Shown here one piece after another: positions 1 through 8,178 of a stretch of 17,490 nt of DNA. Every line of letters begins with the position of its first letter. The first letter of the stretch is position 1. The notes beneath the pieces are model-generated. The model saw only the letters and a list, made by a program, of their open reading frames with translations. It was not told where the DNA came from and did not search any database. Origin of the DNA: Methylotenera_A sp031381645 (lineage in GTDB: Bacteria > Pseudomonadota > Gammaproteobacteria > Burkholderiales > Methylophilaceae). The DNA is taken from the NCBI GenBank assembly GCA_031381645.1, contig JANMYB010000073.1, positions 1 through 17,490 on the forward strand, read 5' to 3'. The position numbers were made by a program, and so were the translations under genes.

Positions 1-1
1 A

Positions 2-802
2 AATAAAGATTTGGGCGATTTTGATAGCTGCGCGATTTTACTTAATAATGATTTATCTGGTGGAATTCCAGAAATCCTCAAAAATCTCGAACAAGATTTA
101 ATTCCACCCTTACACGCAGGTTGGCACGTTAGAAGAAAATCACAGCATTTCTCTGCATATAACCGTGTAGTTGCTGATTTTTCACAGCTTTTAGACATAG
201 ATTCTTGGCTGCTTAATCCATACTTTGAAACTTGTGGTGAAATCAACTTTCACGAGCGTACAGGCGAAGAATGTTTGGCTTTAAAAGTCGAACAATTGCT
301 TACTAAAATCAAAGCAAAATACGCTGAATACAACATCACACAAGAACCATTTGTCATCGTAAAAGCAGACGCCGGCACTTACGGCATGGGTATAATGACC
401 GTGAAATCACCCGATGATGTGCGCGATTTAAACCGCAAAGCACGCAACAAAATGTCGGTAATAAAAGAGGGTCAGCAGGTCTCTGAAGTGATTATTCAAG
501 AAGGCGTTTATACCTTCGAGAGCATTAACGACGCGGTTGCAGAGCCTGTGGTGTATATGATGGATCACTTTGTGGTTGGCGGTTTTTATCGTGTACACAC
601 AGAGCGCGGTGCAGATGAAAATTTGAATGCACCTGGCTCACATTTTGTACCTCTGGCATTTGAAAAGCCTTGTACTTTGCCTGATTGCACTGACCAACCA
701 GACACTGTACCAAACCGCTTTTATGCTTATGGCGTCGTGGCGCGTTTGGCCTTGCTTGCGGCGGCGATTGAGTTGCAAGAAACTGACCCATTAAATCAAT
801 AA
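2..802 (+). CDS. gshA: Glutamate-cysteine ligase, Acidithiobacillus-type (3' part, start outside window)
   Basis: This enzyme joins L-glutamate and L-cysteine using ATP in the first step of cytosolic glutathione synthesis. The frame is open to the left edge (residues N-K-D precede the first possible start, TTG at 11), so only the last 266 or so residues are present; the family is about 430 residues long. Visible family features are KADAGTYGMGIMTV (around 365-400), the IIQEGV segment, FYRVHTERGADENLNAPG and a C-terminal YGVVARLALLAAAIE helix. These fit the ferrooxidans-type GshA, which is unrelated to the E. coli enzyme. gshB follows 96 bp later on the same strand, which supports the call. The spacer contains a possible hairpin but no clear terminator, so both genes may share a transcript. 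Confidence 0.9.
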   Translation, partial: NKDLGDFDSCAILLNNDLSGGIPEILKNLEQDLIPPLHAGWHVRRKSQHFSAYNRVVADFSQLLDIDSWLLNPYFETCGEINFHERTGEECLALKVEQLLTKIKAKYAEYNITQEPFVIVKADAGTYGMGIMTVKSPDDVRDLNRKARNKMSVIKEGQQVSEVIIQEGVYTFESINDAVAEPVVYMMDHFVVGGFYRVHTERGADENLNAPGSHFVPLAFEKPCTLPDCTDQPDTVPNRFYAYGVVARLALLAAAIELQETDPLNQ

Positions 803-830
803 ATACTGATGAAAATTATTTAAAATAGAT

Positions 831-876
831 GCCCTGCAAGCCAATATCCATGCGGGGTGCAGGCTTGCTTAATTTG
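831..876 (+). other. Possible hairpin in the gshA-gshB spacer
   Basis: GCAAGCC (836-842) can pair with GGCTTGC (862-868) across a 19-nt loop, and the T-rich stretch TTAATTTGATTT follows. CCTGCA (833-838) can alternatively pair with TGCAGG (858-863). The loop is long and the T-run is interrupted, so this could be a weak attenuator or a chance structure. It is not a convincing terminator. Confidence 0.25.
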
Positions 877-898
877 ATTTAATTGTGAGTTAAATACA

Positions 899-1834
899 AT
901 GAAACTACTTTTTATTTTAGACCCATTAATTAGCTTAAAAATCTATAAAGACACCAGCGTTGCCATCATGCGCGAAGCCGCTGAACGTGGCCACAGCTTG
1001 TTTGTTTGCCAGCAGCACGACGTATTTTTGCGTAATGAAATAGTCAAAGTTAAGACTACAAAATTTAACTTTAGCGATAAAGAGAATTGGTTTGAATTAG
1101 GTGAAATTGAAGAAGTTTTACCCAAAAACTTTGACGCAATTTTAATGCGCAAAGACCCGCCATTTGATAACGAATATCTCTACAGCACGTATTTACTCGA
1201 GCTGGCGGCTAATCAAGGCGCGCGCGTTATCAACAATCCTGCTGCTGTGCGCAGCTGGAACGAGAAATTATCTGTCGCCAAATTTCCGCAATTTGCGCCA
1301 GAGTTTTTAGTCACTAGTAATAATGATTTAATCCGCGAGTTTCTGGAAAAACATAAAGATATTGTTGTTAAACCGCTCGATGGCATGGGTGGAAGTGGTA
1401 TTTTTAGAATACATGATGCCGACCACAATATAGGCGTGATTTTAGAAACTGCCACGCAATTTGGCGCACAAACCATTATGGCGCAGCGCTATTTACCTGC
1501 AATTTTGCAGGGCGATAAACGCATTATTGTCATCAATGGCGAGCCGCTTCCATATTCGCTGGCGCGTATTCCCAAAGCGGGCGAAACGCGCGGCAACTTA
1601 GCTGCAGGCGGCACGGGCGCTGCGCAAAAGCTTTCGCCGCGTGATTTAGAAATCGCCACCACTATCGGCAAAACACTCAAGCAAGAAGGTTTATTTTTGG
1701 TCGGCCTAGATGTGATTGGCGATTATTTAACCGAAATCAACGTCACCAGCCCGACTGGCATGGTGGAAATTGCCGCCCAAACGGACTGCAAACCTGCGCA
1801 AGTTTTTATCAAGGCGTTAGAAGAAATTAGTTAG
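899..1834 (+). CDS. gshB: Glutathione synthetase
   Basis: GshB adds glycine to gamma-glutamylcysteine with ATP to make glutathione. At 311 residues it has the usual bacterial GshB length. The N-terminal pre-ATP-grasp domain carries MRKDPPFDNEYLYSTYLLE (residues 83-101) and NNPAAVRSWNEKL. The ATP-grasp domain carries VVKPLDGMGGSGIFR (156-170), YLPAILQGDKRIIVING (198-214), the glycine-rich lid RGNLAAGGTG and the metal-binding EINVTSPTG (279-287). The ATG at 899 is used because it begins the standard MKLLFILDPL strand; its ribosome-binding site is weak (GTGAG). It lies 96 bp after gshA and only 10 bp before the apbE-like gene, suggesting a common operon. Confidence 0.96.
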   Translation: MKLLFILDPLISLKIYKDTSVAIMREAAERGHSLFVCQQHDVFLRNEIVKVKTTKFNFSDKENWFELGEIEEVLPKNFDAILMRKDPPFDNEYLYSTYLLELAANQGARVINNPAAVRSWNEKLSVAKFPQFAPEFLVTSNNDLIREFLEKHKDIVVKPLDGMGGSGIFRIHDADHNIGVILETATQFGAQTIMAQRYLPAILQGDKRIIVINGEPLPYSLARIPKAGETRGNLAAGGTGAAQKLSPRDLEIATTIGKTLKQEGLFLVGLDVIGDYLTEINVTSPTGMVEIAAQTDCKPAQVFIKALEEIS

Positions 1835-1844
1835 AATAGCGCCT

Positions 1845-2888
1845 ATGCGCTTATTCCTATTTTTCATCCTTAGTTTTTTTCTTGCTGGCTGCACAAAACC
1901 AGAACCGCTATACAACATGCAAAGCTATGTATTTGGCACGCTGGTCGATATCACCATTTATGGCGAGTCAGAGATAAAAGCTCAAAAAATTTCAAACCAA
2001 ATCTTTAAAGATTTTCAAGCACTGCACGCTCGCTTACATGCTTGGAAGCCCAGTGAATTAAAAACACTTAATGCTAGTTTTGCCAAAGGCGAAATACCTG
2101 TGAGCATTTCGCCAGATATTGCAGCGATGATTGCTGACGCAACAAAATTATCCATTCAGTCCAGAGGTGCCTTCAACCCAAGTATTGGCGGACTTATCGA
2201 AACATGGGGCTTTCATCATGACGAGTTTAAACCGATTAAAATTGACGAACCTAAGATTAAAAGCTTAGTGCAAGCCAACCCGCAGATGACAGATATAGTC
2301 GTTCATGGCAGCACAGTTTTTAGTAAGAATCCAGCAGTGCAACTTGACCTTGGCGGCTATGCTAAAGGTTATGCACTCGATATGGCTTTAACATATTTAC
2401 AGAAGCAAGGCGTTAAAAACGCACTGGTAAACATAGGCGGCAACATCATTGCGTTTGGTAAACATGGTGATAAAGCTTGGCGCGTAGGCATACAGCACCC
2501 GCGCAAACCTAACGCAATCGCCACACTCGAATTAAAAAGTGGCTGGGCAATTGGCACCTCGGGCGATTATCAACGCTATTTTGAGTTAGATGGAAAACGC
2601 TATTGTCACATTATTGACCCTGTCGCAGGTTACCCAGCGCAAGGCGTACAAGCCGTGACCGTACTCATTCCGCCACAAAGTAATGCGGGCACATTGTCTG
2701 ATGTGGCTTCTAAGCCCATTTTTATCGCCAAGCCTGAAACACGCGCGGAAGCCGCAAAAAAAATGGGGATAGCACATTTTTTAATCATAGAATCAACAAA
2801 TAAAATTCTAGTAAGCCCCACAATGGCCAAACGCATAAGTTGGCTGGATAAAGATGCTACAAAACATGTCGTTCAAATTCAACCCTAA
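1845..2888 (+). CDS. apbE: FAD:protein FMN transferase, ApbE-like lipoprotein
   Basis: ApbE proteins transfer FMN from FAD onto a Thr/Ser of target proteins outside the cytoplasmic membrane (for example NqrB/C, RnfG and FMN-binding-domain proteins). The 347-residue product starts with a lipoprotein signal whose lipobox LAGC puts the lipidated Cys at residue 16. Family motifs in order are YVFGTLVDITIYG (28-40), GGLIETWGFH (115-124), LDLGGYAKGYALD (167-179), NIGGNIIAFG (196-205), GTSGDYQRYF (237-246) and HIIDPVAGYP (255-264). The usual C-terminal metal-binding segment (A-D-A-x-S-T) reads S-D-V-A-S-K, so Asp286 is kept but the position four residues later is Lys290, not Thr. No flavinylation-target motif is evident in the neighbouring proteins, so the substrate is probably encoded elsewhere. 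The gene is 10 bp after gshB and overlaps the next frame. Confidence 0.92.
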   Translation: MRLFLFFILSFFLAGCTKPEPLYNMQSYVFGTLVDITIYGESEIKAQKISNQIFKDFQALHARLHAWKPSELKTLNASFAKGEIPVSISPDIAAMIADATKLSIQSRGAFNPSIGGLIETWGFHHDEFKPIKIDEPKIKSLVQANPQMTDIVVHGSTVFSKNPAVQLDLGGYAKGYALDMALTYLQKQGVKNALVNIGGNIIAFGKHGDKAWRVGIQHPRKPNAIATLELKSGWAIGTSGDYQRYFELDGKRYCHIIDPVAGYPAQGVQAVTVLIPPQSNAGTLSDVASKPIFIAKPETRAEAAKKMGIAHFLIIESTNKILVSPTMAKRISWLDKDATKHVVQIQP

Positions 2889-3246
2889 ACCGCTTCTAGG
2901 CGATTGGCTAGTGATTATTGCCAGCTTGATAATGGTTGTTACCATGTTTCAACAATTTTGGAGTTTTGAACACGCTAGTAAACTTAAAATTCGTCAGGGC
3001 AATAAGATAATCGGCACCTTCGATTTAAACCAAAAGCGCGAACTACATGTTCACGGTCCATTGGGTGATACGCATATCGTCATCGACCAAGGCAAAGTAC
3101 GCTTTAAACAATCGCCCTGCAATAATCAATATTGCATACATCAAGGCTGGTTAAGCCTTGCAGGGCAAGTGGCCATTTGCTTGCCCAACCAAATCAGCCT
3201 GCAATTGATGGGCGCTAAAAAAACTTATGACTCGCTCAATTACTAA
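2854..3246 (+). CDS. Membrane-anchored NusG domain II-containing protein (EetA-like)
   Basis: This is a small protein with one N-terminal transmembrane helix (about residues 18-37, WLVIIASLIMVVTMFQQFW) followed by an exported NusG-domain-II-like beta domain. The hallmark segment is SPCNNQYCIHQGWL, then QVAICLPN, giving cysteines 89, 94 and 109. The family's biochemical role is unknown to me. Relatives sit next to Gx-transporter and ApbE genes, including in Gram-positive flavin-based electron-transfer loci. The ATG at 2854 overlaps apbE by 35 nt. ATG 2866 (MSFKFNPKPLLGDW) is an equally plausible start, since neither has a good Shine-Dalgarno sequence. It also overlaps the next gene by 20 nt, so translational coupling across the trio is likely. 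It is not a transcription factor despite the domain name. Confidence 0.85.
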   Translation: MLQNMSFKFNPKPLLGDWLVIIASLIMVVTMFQQFWSFEHASKLKIRQGNKIIGTFDLNQKRELHVHGPLGDTHIVIDQGKVRFKQSPCNNQYCIHQGWLSLAGQVAICLPNQISLQLMGAKKTYDSLNY

Positions 3247-3742
3247 AATACATACTACCGTGGAAGACCATCACATCGCAAAACTCACGGCTTTGGCGAT
3301 TGGCCTGCACATTTTAGAAGCAGTCATTCCATCACCGTTGCCAGGCGTAAAGCCTGGTATCGCCAATATTGTGACATTATATGTGCTTTACGAATATGGA
3401 TTCGCCACCGCAGTTTGGGTAAGCCTTCTGAGAGTATTTGCCAGCAGTTTATTGCTAGGCCAGTTTTTATCGCCTACTTTTATATTAAGTCTAAGTGGTG
3501 CGGTGCTCAGCTTGGCTGCTTTATTTTTAGCACAACAGCTGCCAAAAAAATACTTCAGCGCCATCACACTCAGTATATTCGCCGCTTTTGCGCATATTGC
3601 AGGGCAGCTCATTATTGTGCGCTTATGGTTAATTCCACAAACAGGTGTAGTTTATTTAATCCCTATTTTTGCACTAGCTGCTTTATTTTTTGGCTTAATC
3701 AACGGTTTAATTACGGCCAAACTTATGAAACAAAATTCATAA
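3227..3742 (+). CDS. Gx transporter family membrane protein (heptaprenyl diphosphate synthase component I-like; EetB-like)
   Basis: This is a hydrophobic protein of 171 residues with about five membrane helices. It carries the family signature HILEAVIPSPLPGVKPGIANIVTL (around residues 28-51), followed by SLLRVFASSLLLGQFLSP and a later HIAGQLI helix. It resembles the S-component fold of ECF-type transporters. The older name, heptaprenyl diphosphate synthase component I, reflects synteny with prenyl synthases in Firmicutes and is not evidence of enzyme activity; no polyprenyl synthase gene is visible here. The substrate is unknown. The start at 3227 overlaps the preceding gene by 20 nt. A terminator directly after the stop marks the operon end. 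Confidence 0.87.
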   Translation: MTRSITKIHTTVEDHHIAKLTALAIGLHILEAVIPSPLPGVKPGIANIVTLYVLYEYGFATAVWVSLLRVFASSLLLGQFLSPTFILSLSGAVLSLAALFLAQQLPKKYFSAITLSIFAAFAHIAGQLIIVRLWLIPQTGVVYLIPIFALAALFFGLINGLITAKLMKQNS

Positions 3743-3769
3743 AAAAGAGCGGGAATCCCGCTCTTTTTT
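3741..3769. terminator. Bidirectional Rho-independent terminator between the Gx-transporter gene and pilY1
   Basis: The stem GAGCGGG (3747-3753) pairs with CCCGCTC (3757-3763) around an AAT loop. Six A residues lie on the left (3741-3746) and six T residues on the right (3764-3769). The symmetry lets it end both the plus-strand gsh/apbE operon and the minus-strand pil operon, whose last stop is at 3791. Confidence 0.93.
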
Positions 3770-3790
3770 ATTCATAACCTAACTTTTCAA

Positions 3791-6700
3791 TTACTGAAAC
3801 AACTCACGCCATAAAGAGCGTTTGCCAGTAAAATTACCCGCAGACGGTGGAAAAGTCACATCATCATCTTTTTTAGGTGTTGGGTCTGTAGATGTAACAA
3901 CCCCCACTACAGGTTCGCCATCGATATAGTAAACATTTACCCCTACAATGGTTGAATCGTATTTTGTCGAAACTATACCACTTGGAGTAAGTGCTGCACC
4001 TGTTTTGTAGTCAAGGAAATTTAGCCAACCGTACCCACCAGGTGAGCAAGCTGTATTCGAAGGTACAATAGAAGGCACAAGCAATACGCCTTGCACTAAT
4101 TGACTGTCAATGTTTATACGCTCACCAGTATCAGGCAAGTCCACAAACCAACCCCTACCGGTATAAAAATTCGGCGCAGGGTTTGCTGGAGCAACTGAGC
4201 GTGTACCAGTAGCGGTGTTAGTCGTCATAGCTTGTTGCACCATAAGCGTAGTCTGGCTACGCGGATTTACAAAAGTAGCACCCGAGTTATCATCCTTAAT
4301 TGCATATTGAGTCTGCTTCTGGGTGACAGTAAGGTCACCCGTTTCTAGGTACTTACCAGTCCCAATGAAAACAACTCGACTACCTGCTACTTTACCCAGT
4401 ACTGGCGTAGTCATAATTGGTTGTTCTGTACCAGCTGTACCCGCAGCGGTTGAGAACAATGTAGCGAAATTAACTTTATCGCCAGTACCAATAGTTGCTG
4501 CGGCAGTGCTACTAATATCAAACTTCCAAACATTACCTAATAAATCACCACCATAAACGTAGCGAACCGAATTACCAGGAGGTTCTTCATTCCAGCCTGC
4601 AATTTTAGCCAAACCGCTCGGCGTGGTGGTAGTTCCCACACCAGTTGAAATTTTACTAAGAATTTTGCCATCATAAGCATCTAAGACATACAGGTAACCT
4701 TTTCCGTCACCTGGACTCACATTGTTGTAACCAGAGGTGATCAATACGACCCATCTGCCATCTGCTCTTTTAGTAATCACTGGCTGGCCAAAACTGTAAC
4801 CCACATCATTATCATCAAAACCCGTAGTGGCGCCAACACCTGCCATGGTGGTGAATTCCCATAATAATACAGGGGTAGTCGGATTCGTAATATCAAGCGC
4901 GTAATAACCACGTCCACCACCGTTTAGCCCACCTACTAAAATGGTTTTCCATACCGGGTCATCACTTGTAGAGCCTGTAGAGGCATAATTGATGTTATTA
5001 CAATTTGCCAGAGTGGTAGTAGTATTAGAGACACATACATCCGTGGTAATTGGGCTACCATTGACATAATTAACATGCAGAGTTGCGTAGTTAGTGTCTG
5101 CTAATTTCCACATATTGGGTATTACCATACTAGGCACATAAGCCCAACGTTCTACACCAGTGGCTGAAGCAAAGGCATGCATCATGCCATCATTAGCACC
5201 CATATACACAGTACCCGCCCTAGCCGCTTGTGCAGTTTTATAATCACCATAGCCTGGGTAAGGGTAACTAAATACGGGCTTGCTAATAAATGATGGTTGA
5301 GATTCCAAAGCATCACCCATCACCGCCGAGCGGAATCGATACAACCTATTGTCTGGTGGACCAATATTAGTAGAGCGATCCTCATAACCATACTGACCGC
5401 GTAAATAGTTTACCAAGTTACTTCCCACAGCATCTGCACGCTGAGCTGCATCTAATGCACCCCACTGAGATAGACCGGCTAGTGTTGTCGCATTGAAATA
5501 ACCTGCATTTGCCGTAGCAAACGCACTATCGAAGTTAGTAAGTGCGTTACCAGTGCTATTAGCAGTTTTAATAGTACGCGTATCACTTGTAGCACCTACC
5601 TTTGGACCCATAGTGCCTGTGCAAGCTACAGCCATTTGTACTTTACAATAAGTTGGGCCTGTAGTTAAATCGCCTGAGAATCCAATTTCTCCACCAGGGC
5701 AAGTCACTGCTGAGGGCGTCTCACAATTATAAATAGTCGTGTCACCTGAAGTCTGAGCAACTGGCGCTGTGGCGCAACTCCCAGCAATTATGTTTTCCAC
5801 ACACCAAGTAGCATTCTCACTCACTACACCAGTATCCGTATTAATTCCGCGCGCTTCAAGATTGCCTTTCCAGTCCACTGTAGTATAGCTTGCAACGTAG
5901 GCAAAGTTGTTACCTGCCACAGGGTTCAGCGTACTGGTTGCTGCCGCTGCCGCTGCCCCTCTTTTGGCATTAATACCTGCCAATGCGCTAGCAAGGCCTG
6001 ATGACAAGGTAGCTGGATTAGTCGCACTGAAATAAGCGCCGCGCCCATTGACCGCGGCATGCCACAAATCATCAATATTCGCGATGTAGCCGTCACTGCC
6101 ATTAAGCCCTGGCAAAGGCCAATTACAGACTTCACCTGCGGATTGCCATGTGCAGACACTAGAACTTGAAGTACTGCCCAGCTTAACTGCGGCAAAGTCA
6201 CCTGTACCATCTTGCAAATAACTAGACGAGTAATTCATCCAACCGCTCGCACCTAAACCCAGTGTAAAGGTCGTCATATGCTGCTGTAGATTGCTGTCTG
6301 TAGCGCTTTTAAATACATTGTTTTCACATAACGGCCCCTCAGTTGCAGGCGCTACTACAGTGCCGCAATTACCTAAGGCAGTGGTTCGTAAGTCTGTTTT
6401 GTAATAGTACTCAGCAACATCTGATAACGTATCACTTGAGCCGCCAGTGCCGCCAGCAGTCGTTACAGTTCCTGTAGCCACTTTGGCAGTAGTCGCTGGG
6501 CTAGGAAGTGTGACCGTATTTACGCAAGAACTTGAATTTGAAGTGTAAGGGCTTATATAACTCCTAGAGGTGTTACTCCATGAGGTACAAACCTCAGGAC
6601 CCGCTACTCCGCCAGTCGTGGTAATAGCACAGGATTGGGTTTGTAGTGTGTCTATACCGCGTTTTTTAGAGCCAGTACAATTAGATCCGCCAGATATCCT

Positions 6701-8167
6701 AGTGCCACTTGATGAATACACATTTCGAGTATATGTAGTCGTTTCAGTTGTATCCGATTGAAAACCGTCATACATCGGTCTTGACTCTGTCCCATCCTGA
6801 TTACCAACTGCACTGCTACCATCCACTAGATAACCGTCTCCTGTATTCCAATAGCCATCGGTAGATAAAATACTAAAGTTTTGTTGGCAAGAATACTGTA
6901 CTGGGTCTGTTCCACTCAGCTGACCTGCATAATACAAACCTGCATCAGATAAAGACCTGCGCAATGGCGTACTACCACTTGTGTTCATGGTGTAAAGCGC
7001 GGCATACCAATCAGTACGTAGCGTGCTAGTTGATCCTAAGCTAGTATCGGTGTTATCCCAAAAAGTACCCAATGGCACCACAGGGTTTGTTGCGCTGATT
7101 TTCATTAAACCGACACGGTAATTTTTATTCAAGTTGCTGAATGCTTGCCCAGTAGCCGTTTTCATCATCAACATGCGAGTACGATAGTAGCTATACCAAT
7201 TGGCAAAGTTGGTTAGATTGGCAGCAGTGGTATCGGGGAATACATCAGTGGTCAATGTTATAGAACCTACGTTACCAGTCATGCCAGCTATAACGGGCGT
7301 GTAATTAGTAGCCGAAGTTGGACCAGTAATGGTAACCACGCTACCAGCCGCAGAAGCGCTATAGCCACCCAAAGTAATTTTTGCAGCAATGTTAGCTGCC
7401 ATAGTGCTACTACTAATATTAGCAACGGTGGCAGAAGCGCCATTCATAATCTGTACACCGTTCACTGTTATGCCTGGCACAGAGGCAGAGGGAGCTCCCC
7501 CACCAGTACCACTGACCACAACAGTCGTAGTCCTTGTGGTTGCCAACCTGCGCTTACTAAACAAAGTTAAGGCAGTAGCGTTGTTCTCGGCATAATTACA
7601 TTCTGTAAAAAAAGTATTGGGAGTGAGGCTGTTGTAGTTTTTCTCCAATTGAGTATTTTGCGCACCGAAATACTCATAATAATAAGCGGATCTATTCGAA
7701 TCTGTACCACCAGCGTTGTTGCCTATATTAGTCTGATTGGCTTGAAAGTTTGTATTTAAGTTAATCGTAGTGGGGCTACTAGCGTAACCACCTTGGCCAC
7801 CACTGTATGCCGCTGTAAAGCTAGCATTCGCATAAGGTGTGCCTGCCGCATTGACAGGTGGGTCATATTTGGTATTGGGGTCGTAATAAACCTGATTACA
7901 CTGGCTACTGCGCATACCATAATAGCCATACTCCCAGGATACATCACTACCTGGGTCAGACTTATCGTCTGGCATATGGTCCCAATCCATACTGCCTGAG
8001 TTATCTAATATAAACAGCAAATTTGGCTTTACCGAGGTAGTAGTTGAGGTTGCCAACGGTGCATTTGCCAACGCAACAGTGGCTGCTAACGCAGGCAACG
8101 GCAAGACAAAACTGGCTAACAACCCAAGTAAGATAGAAGTTCTTGCAATAATAAAATGACGATTCAT
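3791..8167 (-). CDS. pilY1: Type IV pilus tip adhesin/mechanosensor PilY1
   Basis: PilY1 is the tip-associated protein of type IV pili; with the minor pilins it primes pilus assembly and acts in adhesion and surface sensing. The product is 1458 residues. A signal peptide (cut near ALA, residues 26-28) is followed by a von Willebrand A domain whose MIDAS motif DNSGS is at 55-59 and which appears to run on past 700. The C-terminal PilY beta-propeller (about 940-1420) shows GTVYMGANDGMMHAF (985-999), LVGGLNGGGRGYYALDI (1077-1093), DDNDVGYSFGQPVI (1118-1131) and YVYGGDLLGNVWKFDI (1203-1218). The Asp-rich calcium loop often found just before that last motif is absent. A Ser/Thr/Gly-rich insert occupies about 210-310. 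The start has a very good ribosome-binding site (AGGAG), which overlaps the pilX stop. It is the last gene of the operon. Confidence 0.95.
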   Translation of the reverse strand: MNRHFIIARTSILLGLLASFVLPLPALAATVALANAPLATSTTTSVKPNLLFILDNSGSMDWDHMPDDKSDPGSDVSWEYGYYGMRSSQCNQVYYDPNTKYDPPVNAAGTPYANASFTAAYSGGQGGYASSPTTINLNTNFQANQTNIGNNAGGTDSNRSAYYYEYFGAQNTQLEKNYNSLTPNTFFTECNYAENNATALTLFSKRRLATTRTTTVVVSGTGGGAPSASVPGITVNGVQIMNGASATVANISSSTMAANIAAKITLGGYSASAAGSVVTITGPTSATNYTPVIAGMTGNVGSITLTTDVFPDTTAANLTNFANWYSYYRTRMLMMKTATGQAFSNLNKNYRVGLMKISATNPVVPLGTFWDNTDTSLGSTSTLRTDWYAALYTMNTSGSTPLRRSLSDAGLYYAGQLSGTDPVQYSCQQNFSILSTDGYWNTGDGYLVDGSSAVGNQDGTESRPMYDGFQSDTTETTTYTRNVYSSSGTRISGGSNCTGSKKRGIDTLQTQSCAITTTGGVAGPEVCTSWSNTSRSYISPYTSNSSSCVNTVTLPSPATTAKVATGTVTTAGGTGGSSDTLSDVAEYYYKTDLRTTALGNCGTVVAPATEGPLCENNVFKSATDSNLQQHMTTFTLGLGASGWMNYSSSYLQDGTGDFAAVKLGSTSSSSVCTWQSAGEVCNWPLPGLNGSDGYIANIDDLWHAAVNGRGAYFSATNPATLSSGLASALAGINAKRGAAAAAATSTLNPVAGNNFAYVASYTTVDWKGNLEARGINTDTGVVSENATWCVENIIAGSCATAPVAQTSGDTTIYNCETPSAVTCPGGEIGFSGDLTTGPTYCKVQMAVACTGTMGPKVGATSDTRTIKTANSTGNALTNFDSAFATANAGYFNATTLAGLSQWGALDAAQRADAVGSNLVNYLRGQYGYEDRSTNIGPPDNRLYRFRSAVMGDALESQPSFISKPVFSYPYPGYGDYKTAQAARAGTVYMGANDGMMHAFASATGVERWAYVPSMVIPNMWKLADTNYATLHVNYVNGSPITTDVCVSNTTTTLANCNNINYASTGSTSDDPVWKTILVGGLNGGGRGYYALDITNPTTPVLLWEFTTMAGVGATTGFDDNDVGYSFGQPVITKRADGRWVVLITSGYNNVSPGDGKGYLYVLDAYDGKILSKISTGVGTTTTPSGLAKIAGWNEEPPGNSVRYVYGGDLLGNVWKFDISSTAAATIGTGDKVNFATLFSTAAGTAGTEQPIMTTPVLGKVAGSRVVFIGTGKYLETGDLTVTQKQTQYAIKDDNSGATFVNPRSQTTLMVQQAMTTNTATGTRSVAPANPAPNFYTGRGWFVDLPDTGERINIDSQLVQGVLLVPSIVPSNTACSPGGYGWLNFLDYKTGAALTPSGIVSTKYDSTIVGVNVYYIDGEPVVGVVTSTDPTPKKDDDVTFPPSAGNFTGKRSLWRELFQ

Positions 8168-8173
8168 TGTTGT

Positions 8174-8178
8174 CTCCT
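8174..8178 (-). promoter_or_regulatory. Strong ribosome-binding site of pilY1
   Basis: AGGAG on the minus strand lies 6 nt before the pilY1 ATG and overlaps the pilX stop codon by two bases. It is the best Shine-Dalgarno match in the pil operon and fixes the PilY1 start at 8167. Confidence 0.85.

Noticed and set aside
836..868. Intrinsic terminator between gshA and gshB
   Set aside because: The 7-bp stem has a 19-nt loop and an interrupted T-tract. Kept only as a low-confidence hairpin.
3227..3742. True heptaprenyl diphosphate synthase subunit
   Set aside because: The protein is an integral membrane S-component-like protein with no prenyltransferase Asp-rich motif. The name comes from synteny in other bacteria.
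3415..3777. Open frame of 120 codons on the plus strand inside the Gx-transporter gene
   Set aside because: It overlaps a clear membrane-protein gene in another frame, has no recognisable family, and runs through the terminator.
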